Shown: positions 17,390-25,341 of the stretch, one piece after another
How positions within the stretch are numbered: position 1 is the first letter of the stretch
Layout: every line of letters begins with the position of its first letter
Assembly (NCBI RefSeq): GCF_013393905.1
Contig: NZ_CP040272.1
Span: 2,542,001 to 2,606,000, forward strand
Length of the DNA: 64,000 bases
Source of the DNA: Nostoc sp. C052
Lineage (GTDB): Bacteria; Cyanobacteriota; Cyanobacteriia; Cyanobacteriales; Nostocaceae
Reading direction: 5' to 3'
Notes under the pieces: model-generated
What the model was told of the DNA's origin: nothing
The model's database searches: none
What the model saw: only the letters and a program-made list of their open reading frames with translations
Program-made: the position numbers and the translations under genes

Positions 17390-17605
17390 ATGCTAGAAAC
17401 ACTAATTCCTCTGGTTGTAAATAAGTCTGTTGAAGTTGTTGTTGGAATACTGCTGGAAAAGTTTTGTAAATGGGTGCTGAGTGATGCAAATATCAAAAAT
17501 GCTAACAACTTTCTGAAAATGCAGATTCTTGTACTTTATCTTGATTGGGTTTTACGAAAAACATCACTAAAATCTCTGTCAGAGGAATCAGAAGAGAAGG
17601 ATTAA
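17390..17605 (+). CDS. Small ORF divergent from NACHT gene, 71 aa
   Basis: 71 residues: a hydrophobic amphipathic N-terminal half (ETLIPLVVNKSVEVVVGILL) followed by helices and an acidic tail SEESEEKD. ATG with GAGG eight bases upstream supports translation. I do not recognise it. It could be a partner of the NACHT protein, or the N-terminal remnant of a larger decayed gene, since no open frame continues. HIP1-rich non-coding sequence follows. Confidence 0.4.
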   Translation: MLETLIPLVVNKSVEVVVGILLEKFCKWVLSDANIKNANNFLKMQILVLYLDWVLRKTSLKSLSEESEEKD

Positions 17606-17732
17606 CAAACAGGTGGGTAGTAGAGATAATAAAGCGATCGCACCCACAAACCAAAGGCGATCGCTCCTTAACCTCTCCCCCCTACTGCGATCATGCTACC
17701 ATTACCAATAAATTCTTTTGGGAGGTCAATCG

Positions 17733-18002
17733 ATGGCTACCATTCATGCGCTCAATATACCTGATGAGTTATACGAACAACTACAACACTTAGCTAAAGC
17801 TGAAAATAACTCAATTGATGCTCAAGTTATTACAATCTTGCAGAATGCTTTGCAGGCAAAAACACAGCCAACAGAAGAGGAAAGGCGAAAAAATGTCCCA
17901 AAACTCCTAGAGGAAATTAGTCGCCGTCGCCGTCACTTGAATCCAGCAGACTTTGGATTACCTGATAGTACTCAACTGATTCGAGAAGACCGGGACAGAT
18001 GA
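17733..18002 (+). CDS. FitA-type ribbon-helix-helix antitoxin (orphan)
   Basis: 89 residues. The N-terminus ATIHALNIPDELYEQLQHLA followed by ENNSIDAQVITILQNAL is the RHH DNA-binding fold of FitA/VapB-like antitoxins; the C-terminus DSTQLIREDRDR is the typical toxin-binding end. ATG at 17733 with GGGAGG seven bases upstream; an upstream in-frame start is less likely. In the usual pair a PIN-domain toxin starts at or just after the antitoxin stop. Here an ATG overlaps the end but its frame closes after nine codons, so the toxin is missing. Confidence 0.75.
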   Translation: MATIHALNIPDELYEQLQHLAKAENNSIDAQVITILQNALQAKTQPTEEERRKNVPKLLEEISRRRRHLNPADFGLPDSTQLIREDRDR

Positions 18003-18078
18003 CAACCCCTCTAAGTTTCCTCGTTTAATGACTTTGAGGTTCTGCCGTTGAAGTCAATTTAATATTCAATTATCAAAA

Positions 18079-18525
18079 ATGTCTTTTACTTATAACCGCA
18101 CGGTTCGTTTTCAAGATACTGATGCTGCTGGGGTAGTTTATTTTGCTAATATTTTGGCTATTTGCCATGAAGCTTACGAAGAATCTTTAGAAGCATCAAG
18201 TATTAATCTCAAAGATTTTTTTACTAATCCGTCTGTGGGATTTCCGATTGTTCATGCTAGTGTTGATTTTTTGCGCCCTATGTTTGTTGGGGACAATTTG
18301 CTGATTAGTTTAATTTCCCAAAAAATAGGTGTTGAGAAGTTTGAAATTACTTACGAAATTACTGTGGCTGAGGTGATAGTTGCTAAGGCTATTACTCGCC
18401 ATGTTTGTATTGATGTGAGTAGTAGAAGTAAGCGGGAATTACCTGATGAGATAGCTCAGTGGTTGGAGACGAACCGCAGAGACGCAGAGGACGCAGAGAG
18501 AAGAAGATCGAGAGAGATTATGTGA
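18079..18525 (+). CDS. 1,4-dihydroxy-2-naphthoyl-CoA thioesterase (hot-dog fold)
   Basis: 148 residues of the 4HBT hot-dog family. The catalytic segment FQDTDAAGVVYFANI lies at residues 11-25. It hydrolyses an aryl-CoA; its position beside menE, menC, menA and menF points to DHNA-CoA in phylloquinone synthesis (the Slr0204-type enzyme). The last 16 residues (NRRDAEDAERRRSREI) are encoded by a repetitive sequence of the CGCAGAGACGCAGAGG type and are not part of the fold. The gene converges on menE and overlaps its 3' end by 8 bp because of that repeat. No SD is evident. Confidence 0.85.
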   Translation: MSFTYNRTVRFQDTDAAGVVYFANILAICHEAYEESLEASSINLKDFFTNPSVGFPIVHASVDFLRPMFVGDNLLISLISQKIGVEKFEITYEITVAEVIVAKAITRHVCIDVSSRSKRELPDEIAQWLETNRRDAEDAERRRSREIM

Positions 18526-19903
18526 TAGGGTTTTGCAGGAATTCTGTGGCTATTTGCTGTAGCTGTTGGCGGTTAATTTTACCTTGGGAGTTGCGGGGTA
18601 AGTTTTGCTGGGCAATCCAATATTTTGGAATTTTAAATTTGCTGAGTTTGTCTTTGAGTAGGGTTTGAATTTTTAAGGCAGAGGTATCTGATTTTTTGGG
18701 AATGTAAATTGCTGTTAAAGCTTGTCCCCAGTATTTATCGGGAATGCCGATAACACAAATATCAGCAACCATTTGAGTGGCTTGTATAGCTGATTCAATC
18801 TCTGCTGGGTAAATATTTTCGCCACCTGTAATAATTTTGTCGCTGTTACGTCCGACAATATTTAAATGTTCTTGTTCGTCTAGAAAGCCTAAATCATCTA
18901 CTTGGAAATCAGTTTGATTTTCTTTAGTTATAGGATAGTAACCAAGGGCTAAAGATTGAGTATGAATGGTAATATTTCCGATTTGATTGGAATTTAAAAT
19001 CTCGCCTTGCTGATTGCGAATAGTTACTTTGGCATGGGGAAGAATTTGACCACTGCTAATTTTACCACTGAGAAAATCATCTGGTTTGAGGGTAGCAATT
19101 TGAGAGGCGGTTTCTGTCATACCATAAGTAGGTGCTAATCGAATACGATGAAATCTGGCTTTTTCTAGTAGTTCGTTCCATGCTGGCGCACCTCCCAAAA
19201 GTACTGTATTAAATTGGGATAGCCATTCAGTTAATTCTGGATTTTGCAGGAGGCGTTGTAACTGTGTTGGTACTAAAGATATTAAAAATTCTGATTGTTT
19301 AATATTTAATATTTGACCGGATTCTACGGCTTTAAATGGTTGAATAGCTAGTTTACCTCCGGTGGTGAAACAACGCATAAATTGCATTAAACCGCTAACG
19401 TGATATAGCGGCAATACGCAAAACGAATTGACTTGTATTAGTTGAAAGTATTCTGTAAATCCTTGTACTGATGAGATGAGAGTTTCCCAAGTGTGAATGG
19501 CAAATTTAATTTCTCCTGATGAACCACCCGTAGGAATCATGATGCTATTGGGAATTGGGCATTGGATATTATTATTCCCATTCCCTATACCCCATACCCC
19601 ATGCCCCATTCCCAAAATAATATCTGGCTGTACTAAATCAAAGACTTGTTGCCATTCTTGTGTTCCCCAATCGGGGTTACAAAGGAAAACGGGGCAATTA
19701 GCTGCACAAGCAGCAATAAAGCTTGCTAAAAATCGTAATGGTTCGCGTTCGGCTAGGATGATTTTTGGTGGGGTTCCGCACGCTGATAATTGTGTTAATT
19801 CTAAATATAATTGTTGAGCTATTTGATTAAATTGATGACTGCTGTAACCGATAAGCCAATCATTTTGAGCCAGGTTATTAAGATAGTCTAAAGGTCGTTC
19901 CAT
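18518..19903 (-). CDS. menE: 2-succinylbenzoate--CoA ligase
   Basis: Activates o-succinylbenzoate with ATP and CoA in phylloquinone synthesis. About 461 residues of the ANL superfamily: phosphate loop PTGGSSGEIKFA, APTYGMTETASQIA, DLGFLDEQEHLNIVGRNSDKIITGGENIYPAEIE in separate segments, and the C-terminal lysine region RNSQGKINRQQL. ATG at 19903 (MERPLDYL) is preferred over a GTG at 19918; either way it overlaps the end of menC, indicating translational coupling. Residues about 94-118 (GMGHGVWGIGNGNNN) derive from a genomic repeat inserted in frame. Confidence 0.93.
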   Translation of the reverse strand: MERPLDYLNNLAQNDWLIGYSSHQFNQIAQQLYLELTQLSACGTPPKIILAEREPLRFLASFIAACAANCPVFLCNPDWGTQEWQQVFDLVQPDIILGMGHGVWGIGNGNNNIQCPIPNSIMIPTGGSSGEIKFAIHTWETLISSVQGFTEYFQLIQVNSFCVLPLYHVSGLMQFMRCFTTGGKLAIQPFKAVESGQILNIKQSEFLISLVPTQLQRLLQNPELTEWLSQFNTVLLGGAPAWNELLEKARFHRIRLAPTYGMTETASQIATLKPDDFLSGKISSGQILPHAKVTIRNQQGEILNSNQIGNITIHTQSLALGYYPITKENQTDFQVDDLGFLDEQEHLNIVGRNSDKIITGGENIYPAEIESAIQATQMVADICVIGIPDKYWGQALTAIYIPKKSDTSALKIQTLLKDKLSKFKIPKYWIAQQNLPRNSQGKINRQQLQQIATEFLQNPIT

Positions 19904-20880
19904 AAAGATTGAAACCACGTTTCTTCTTGTTCAAAAAAATGGTCGATGCCAAAACCAAGTGCCCTATTATTTCGGGATAATTCGGCTGCTAGTTGGAGTG
20001 CTGCAAGTCTAGCGATCGCAGTTTCAAATACTGATGAAAATACAGTATCAATTTGATGCTGGTGGCAAAACTTTCTCAGACGAGATGGCGATCCAACGAT
20101 CCCAGGCTTTATGACAAAAATCCCTCGCCAACCTTGTTGATGACAAGCGGCGAGTTGCCCAAGTGTGGCGACAGATTCATCTAAAGCGATCGCAGTTTCA
20201 TAACTCGTACTCAATTCCAACATCTGCTGAAATTGCTCAACGGGTAACGGTTGTTCGATAAATTCAATTTCTAGGGGTAGTTCTGGATTTGCCTTGAGAT
20301 TGTCGCAAGCCCGCAGCCAGAAGTTAGCTTCTTCATAGGTGAGTCCACCGTTGGCATCTAATCGCAGTTTGGTAAAGGCTGGTAAGGTGTGTATTAGTGA
20401 CTCAAAAATTTCTAGTTCATCAGCGATCGCATCCACACCAATTTTCCACTTAAACGTGCGATATCCCTTTTGCCATAGGGTTTCCCATTGATTCAAAGCC
20501 ACTTCCCCAGATGGTAATAAGCCACTATAGCGCAAGGAGTGAAGCGCCGAGGATAAATTTAAATTCTTCTCCTCTGCTCCTTTGCTCCCCTGCTCCCACG
20601 CTGACTCAAAGCCAAATTGACAAGCAGGTAACTCATCTGGAATAGAGAAAATTATCTTGTCTGTGATTTCTTCTGGGAGTTGGCGACAAAAATCTAAGGC
20701 TTGTTCTAGGGTTTCGGAACCAAACCAGCTAATGGGGGCGATTTCTCCCCAGCCAACTTTACCTGATTCATCGGTGAGACGGAGGATAATACCTTCACGA
20801 ATATCCCACTTACCATGATTGGTGGTAAGCGATCGCAAAAATCTTCGCTGATATGGACGAAATTTAAATTGATAACGCAT
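19888..20880 (-). CDS. menC: o-Succinylbenzoate synthase
   Basis: Enolase-superfamily dehydratase that makes o-succinylbenzoate from SHCHC. About 330 residues with the expected catalytic set: the K-x-K lysine in FKWKIGV, metal ligands in LRLDANGG, EFIEQPLP and IALDESV, and the second lysine in FVIKPGIVGSP. ATG at 20880 follows a TTG at 20883. It lies 14 bases after menA and overlaps menE, forming menA-menC-menE. Residues about 96-108 (EQGSKGAEEKNLNL) are encoded by a C/T-rich repeat and look like an in-frame insertion in a surface loop. Confidence 0.92.
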   Translation of the reverse strand: MRYQFKFRPYQRRFLRSLTTNHGKWDIREGIILRLTDESGKVGWGEIAPISWFGSETLEQALDFCRQLPEEITDKIIFSIPDELPACQFGFESAWEQGSKGAEEKNLNLSSALHSLRYSGLLPSGEVALNQWETLWQKGYRTFKWKIGVDAIADELEIFESLIHTLPAFTKLRLDANGGLTYEEANFWLRACDNLKANPELPLEIEFIEQPLPVEQFQQMLELSTSYETAIALDESVATLGQLAACHQQGWRGIFVIKPGIVGSPSRLRKFCHQHQIDTVFSSVFETAIARLAALQLAAELSRNNRALGFGIDHFFEQEETWFQSLWNDL

Positions 20881-20893
20881 CAATTAGTAATTG

Positions 20894-21790
20894 CTAAATC
20901 ATAAATCCCAGTCCAAACAGCAAGCAAGCCCAGAAATGCACGGCTACAGCGATGAATTTACAGTTACTAACTTTGTCCGGCTGATTGTGATTTTCTTGCA
21001 CGTGGCTGCATAATTTCACAGCAAAGGGTAAACTCACCCAACTCAGTAATGTCCAAGCTGGAGAAATTCCCAATAGTACAAATAGCAAGGTGAGGGCATA
21101 AATACTACCAGTAAACCAAACTAGGAGTTGGGCCCCTTTTTGGGTTCCGAGACGGACGATAGGCGATCGCTTACCTGCGGCTATGTCATCCTTAACTTGG
21201 TGAAAATGTGAGCAAAACAAAATTAAGGTTGTGGCAATCCCAACAATCACTGAAACTGCTAAACTTGTCATTGACCAAGTTTGAGTTTGGCTGTAATAGG
21301 CTGCCTCCACTGCTAAAGGGCCAAAGGCAAAAAAGCAAAGAATCTCGCCTAAACCCTGATATCCTAAGCGAAAGGGAGGCCCTTGGTACGTGTAGCCTAA
21401 ACCGCAGCAAAGCAGTATTATACCGATAACAGTTAGGTCTTGTTGCCAAAATGCGATCGCTAGTATGCCCAGCAACCCCAAACCTAAACACAAATTTCCT
21501 ATCCAAAATATTAATGGCTTATTGCCTGTTAAGTTCACCAGAGAATGGTGCTTATTTTGATCGATACCTGTTTCGGAATCAAAGACATCATTACTGATAT
21601 TTTCCCAGGCAAGAATTAAGATTGCCGCAGCTACAAAAGTAGAAAATACTACACCATTGAAAATTTTAGTTTCGGCAAACGCCACTGCGGTTCCTACCCA
21701 AATGGGCATAATGGCAACGCTGTACATTGGCGGTTTAATCGCTGCCATCCATAACTTAGTGTTGGGATATGAAATTTGCTTGGTAGTCAT
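20894..21790 (-). CDS. menA: 1,4-Dihydroxy-2-naphthoate phytyltransferase
   Basis: UbiA-family prenyltransferase, 298 residues with about eight to nine membrane helices. The two Asp motifs are NDVFDSETGID (about residues 66-76) and QVKDDIAAGKRSP (about 197-209). It attaches the phytyl chain to DHNA in the membrane on the way to phylloquinone of photosystem I. ATG at 21790. First gene of menA-menC-menE, divergent from menF across 311 bp. Confidence 0.93.
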   Translation of the reverse strand: MTTKQISYPNTKLWMAAIKPPMYSVAIMPIWVGTAVAFAETKIFNGVVFSTFVAAAILILAWENISNDVFDSETGIDQNKHHSLVNLTGNKPLIFWIGNLCLGLGLLGILAIAFWQQDLTVIGIILLCCGLGYTYQGPPFRLGYQGLGEILCFFAFGPLAVEAAYYSQTQTWSMTSLAVSVIVGIATTLILFCSHFHQVKDDIAAGKRSPIVRLGTQKGAQLLVWFTGSIYALTLLFVLLGISPAWTLLSWVSLPFAVKLCSHVQENHNQPDKVSNCKFIAVAVHFWACLLFGLGFMI

Positions 21791-22101
21791 CAGTCGTGAT
21801 TAATTAAATTGCCAGAATATTACTCACACTTGAGATTTTATAATTTAAAGAGACGTTAGATATTCATCAGTTCAAAATAACTGCCGCTTTTACTGTGGCT
21901 TCTTAAACTTGCGTTGTTAACACCCCACCCTCACATTGCAGCCCAAGGCTGGAACTAGCTTGTCAGGGTCTAGGAACACCATGAACAAGGCAAATCCTAC
22001 GCTGGTGAAATGACAACTTAATATGTTACCTGTAAAAATACGACCACGATTAATTACACTCTAGAAAGTTAACTTAAAAAAAATTTACTATCGTTAAATC
22101 C
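21791..22101. other. menA-menF divergent promoter region
   Basis: 311 bp that should hold promoters for both directions. It contains no ORF, repeat or hairpin that I can support. Confidence 0.4.
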
Positions 22102-23517
22102 ATGACAGTTTCACCATGTCGTAACAACTTATTTGTAGAACACAAAGATTTATATCAATTTCTGGTAGGGGTGCAAGAAAAGTGCGTCAACAACAATTGT
22201 CGGCAAATTGTCAGTATCTCTCAAGAGATCGATTTAGTTGATCCTTTACTTGTATTGGATAAACTTACACAAGCAAATGAAATAAATTTTTACTTTGAGG
22301 ACAGAGGTAAAGGAGAAGCGATCGCAGCAATTGATGCTGTAGCAAAATTACAGATTGATGGCGCAGACCGTTTTAGTCAAGCTGAATATTTTATCAAATC
22401 TTGTCTAAAAAGTATAATTAATTTTGGTAACGCAAACCAACCTTTTTCTGGGCCTCACTTTTTTTGTTATTTCAGTTTTTTTGATAAAAATGCCCAAGTA
22501 GATTATCCATTTCCATCTGCTACCATTTTTCTTCCACGTTGGCAAGTAGCTGTAAAAAATCAGCGCTGCATATTAGTAACAAATATAATTATTAATGCAA
22601 ATGTAAATATTGAAATATTGTTAAATAATGTGCAAAATAAAATCGCATTTATCCAATCTTTAGAAGATTATTCTGCTAATATAGATTGTTTCTCAGCAAA
22701 ATCATACAAAAAATCTGTCACGAATGCTGCTCAATTTAAAAGTTCAGTAGTATCTGTTTTGGAAAAAATTCGTTCTAGTCATTTAAGTAAAATTGTATTA
22801 GCAGATATATTAGATGTAAAGTCAAGCAACCACTTTGACTTAGTTAAATCATTAAGTAATCTTAGGCAAATACATCCTAATTGTTATATTTTCTCTACGA
22901 GCAATGGCAAGGGACAAAACTTTATTGGTGCTAGTCCAGAAAGATTAATTAGTATTAATAATCAACAGTTAATTACTGACGCTTTAGCTGGTTCAGCACC
23001 ACGAGGCAAAACCCCTGCTGAAGATGCAGCTAATGCCAATCGCTTACTCAATAGTGAAAAAGAAAAACATGAACATTCGCTAGTACTTGATTTCATAACT
23101 CAACGTCTATTTCAGTTAGGTTTATCACCTCAAATATTAGCACCCCGCCTACGACAATTATCGAACATCCAGCATTTATGGACACCAATCAGTGCGACAG
23201 TTCCGATTAACATACACCCATTAAAAATTGTCGGACAACTGCATCCTACACCAGCCGTTGCTGGTGCAGCACGAGATGTTGCTTGTGCCGAAATTCGTCG
23301 TTATGAAAGCTTTGAGAGAGGTTTGTATGCTGCGCCTCTGGGTTGGATAGATTCTCAGGGAAACTGCGAGTTTATTGTGGGAATTCGTTCAGCATTAATT
23401 GATGGCGATCGCGCGAGGTTGTATGCTGGTGCTGGTATCGTGGCTGGATCTGATCCTGACAAAGAATTTGCAGAGGTACAACTTAAGCTTCAGGCATTAC
23501 TTAAGGCGTTAGTTTAA
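22102..23517 (+). CDS. menF: Isochorismate synthase
   Basis: Chorismate to isochorismate, first step of phylloquinone synthesis. 471 residues; the chorismate-binding domain occupies about 210-470 with GASPERLISI, DALAGSAPRGK, HEHSLVLDFI, HPTPAVAGAA and YAGAGIVAGSDPDKEFAE. The N-terminal 200 residues are the usual divergent support domain. Divergent from the menA operon. Salicylate-type isochorismate synthase is an alternative, but the men context decides. Confidence 0.92.
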   Translation: MTVSPCRNNLFVEHKDLYQFLVGVQEKCVNNNCRQIVSISQEIDLVDPLLVLDKLTQANEINFYFEDRGKGEAIAAIDAVAKLQIDGADRFSQAEYFIKSCLKSIINFGNANQPFSGPHFFCYFSFFDKNAQVDYPFPSATIFLPRWQVAVKNQRCILVTNIIINANVNIEILLNNVQNKIAFIQSLEDYSANIDCFSAKSYKKSVTNAAQFKSSVVSVLEKIRSSHLSKIVLADILDVKSSNHFDLVKSLSNLRQIHPNCYIFSTSNGKGQNFIGASPERLISINNQQLITDALAGSAPRGKTPAEDAANANRLLNSEKEKHEHSLVLDFITQRLFQLGLSPQILAPRLRQLSNIQHLWTPISATVPINIHPLKIVGQLHPTPAVAGAARDVACAEIRRYESFERGLYAAPLGWIDSQGNCEFIVGIRSALIDGDRARLYAGAGIVAGSDPDKEFAEVQLKLQALLKALV

Positions 23518-23618
23518 AGTTAATTTTCCAGTAGTTGATATGGAAAACGCTATGAGTAACGCCATGCTAGAAAGCAACTTAGTTGAGTTGAAGGAGTTAT
23601 TTTCGCACTCTCGTATAG

Positions 23619-24935
23619 TTAAAAGGTAATCTCAAAATCCTGATGAGTAAAAGCCTTAGCATTCTCCCCTGTGTAAGTAGCGACAATATGTCCATCGCCA
23701 GTCATTTGATATTTATATGTCACTAATCCTTCTAAACCAACGGGGCCGCGGGGAGGCATTTGTTGCGTACTAATTCCTACTTCTGCACCGAAACCATAGC
23801 GGAAGCCATCAGCAAATCGGGTAGAACAATTGTGGAATATATTCGCTGAATTTACCAATCCAAAGAAAGTTTCAACAGCTGCTAAATCTTCAGAAATAAT
23901 GGCATCGGTATGACGAGAACCATATTCGTTAATATGTGCGATCGCATCTTCTATAGAGTCTACAATCTTAATCGACAAAATAAAATCGCTATATTCTGTT
24001 TCCCAATCTATTTCTGTTGCAGTTTCAATGTTAGGCAAAATTTCCAAGGTGCGTTTATCACCTCTTAATTCTACATAGCGTTCTTGCAAAGCCTCAGCAA
24101 CTTTTGGTAAAAATTCTATAGCAATTGACTGGTGAATCAGCAAAGTTTCAATTGCATTACAAACAGCCGGATATTGTGCTTTAGCATCTACTGTAATCGG
24201 AACTGCTTTAGAAATATCAGCGGCTTTATCTATATAAAGATGACAAATACCATCGGCGTGACCTAGTACCGGAATGCGTGTATTTTCCTGTACAAATCTA
24301 ACAAAAGAATTAGAACCTCTAGGAATAATTAAATCTACATATTTATCTAATTTCAACAGTTCTAAGGTTTCTTCTCTAGTTGTGAGTAGCTGTACTGCAT
24401 CTGGGTTAACAGCAGTTTGAGATAATCCCTGTTTAATTGCTTTAACTATCGCTTCACAAGAACGTACAGCTTCCTTTCCACCTTTGAGGATGACACCATT
24501 TCCGGATTTTATCGCCAAGGAAGCAATTTGAATTGCCGCCTCTGGACGTGCTTCAAAAATAATCCCCAAAACACCTAAAGGACAAGTAATCCGCTTGAGA
24601 GTCAAACCAGTGTCAAGTTCGCGGTGAATCTGTACTTTCCCGACTGGATCGGCTAGCTTACCAACATCTCGTACCCCAACGATCGCATCTCTTAATTTAT
24701 GTTCATCCAACTGCAAGCGCTTATAAAGCGGTTTGGAAATCCCTTCGGCGGTAGCCGCTTTACAATCAGCAATATTTGCTTGTAAAATTTCATCTCTAGC
24801 TGATTCTAAAGCTTGAGCGATCGCAACAAGCGCCTGATTTTTTGCCTCAGTGGAGAGAATCGCTAGCTTACTTGCGGCTTGGCGGGTTTGCGCTGCGATC
24901 GTAATTAGGGGAGAAGCAATATCAAAAATAGTCAT
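23619..24935 (-). CDS. proA: Gamma-glutamyl phosphate reductase
   Basis: NADPH-dependent second step of proline synthesis. 438 residues of the aldehyde dehydrogenase superfamily with FEARPEAAIQIASLAIKSGNG in pieces near 126-145, LKGGKEA, IPRGSNSFV, and the catalytic cysteine in AQYPAVCNAIETLL near residue 258. C-terminal FADGFRYGFGAEVGIST and RGPVGLEGL are typical. ATG at 24935. Cyanobacteria often carry two proA genes; this window shows one. Confidence 0.94.
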   Translation of the reverse strand: MTIFDIASPLITIAAQTRQAASKLAILSTEAKNQALVAIAQALESARDEILQANIADCKAATAEGISKPLYKRLQLDEHKLRDAIVGVRDVGKLADPVGKVQIHRELDTGLTLKRITCPLGVLGIIFEARPEAAIQIASLAIKSGNGVILKGGKEAVRSCEAIVKAIKQGLSQTAVNPDAVQLLTTREETLELLKLDKYVDLIIPRGSNSFVRFVQENTRIPVLGHADGICHLYIDKAADISKAVPITVDAKAQYPAVCNAIETLLIHQSIAIEFLPKVAEALQERYVELRGDKRTLEILPNIETATEIDWETEYSDFILSIKIVDSIEDAIAHINEYGSRHTDAIISEDLAAVETFFGLVNSANIFHNCSTRFADGFRYGFGAEVGISTQQMPPRGPVGLEGLVTYKYQMTGDGHIVATYTGENAKAFTHQDFEITF

Positions 24936-25341
24936 AGTAGAAATCTTTACATTTTCCTCATTTTATCAATCTCAGGTTATATTCATCATTCGTCTTCCTC
25001 CAATCGGGTGAACCATCTGGGTAATAAATAGTTACTCTGATTGGGTGAAGAAGACTTGATTTAAAACATTTATTCTCTAAATATGAAACACGGACAAAAA
25101 GGTAGTAAGTTTACAGCAGCAAATATATTGTAAGTATTATTACAGGTTTATTTGAAAATTTTAAATATGATTTATGCGTTCCTCAGGCTAGATAGACATA
25201 GTAATGTATGTTTCTCTAGTCTTTTACTTAAGTAGATATTTTATACCGTCATTATTTAAATTTTTACGAAATTGCAGTGACGATCGCTGGATCTATTGAG
25301 TATTGATAGATTAAATACCACTCCTTTGCTAGGGAGATCCT
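24936..25341. other. Intergenic region between proA and M48 protease gene
   Basis: 406 AT-rich bases between divergent genes. A GGGAG ribosome site sits just before the protease ATG. I see no ORF or clear repeat otherwise. Confidence 0.4.
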
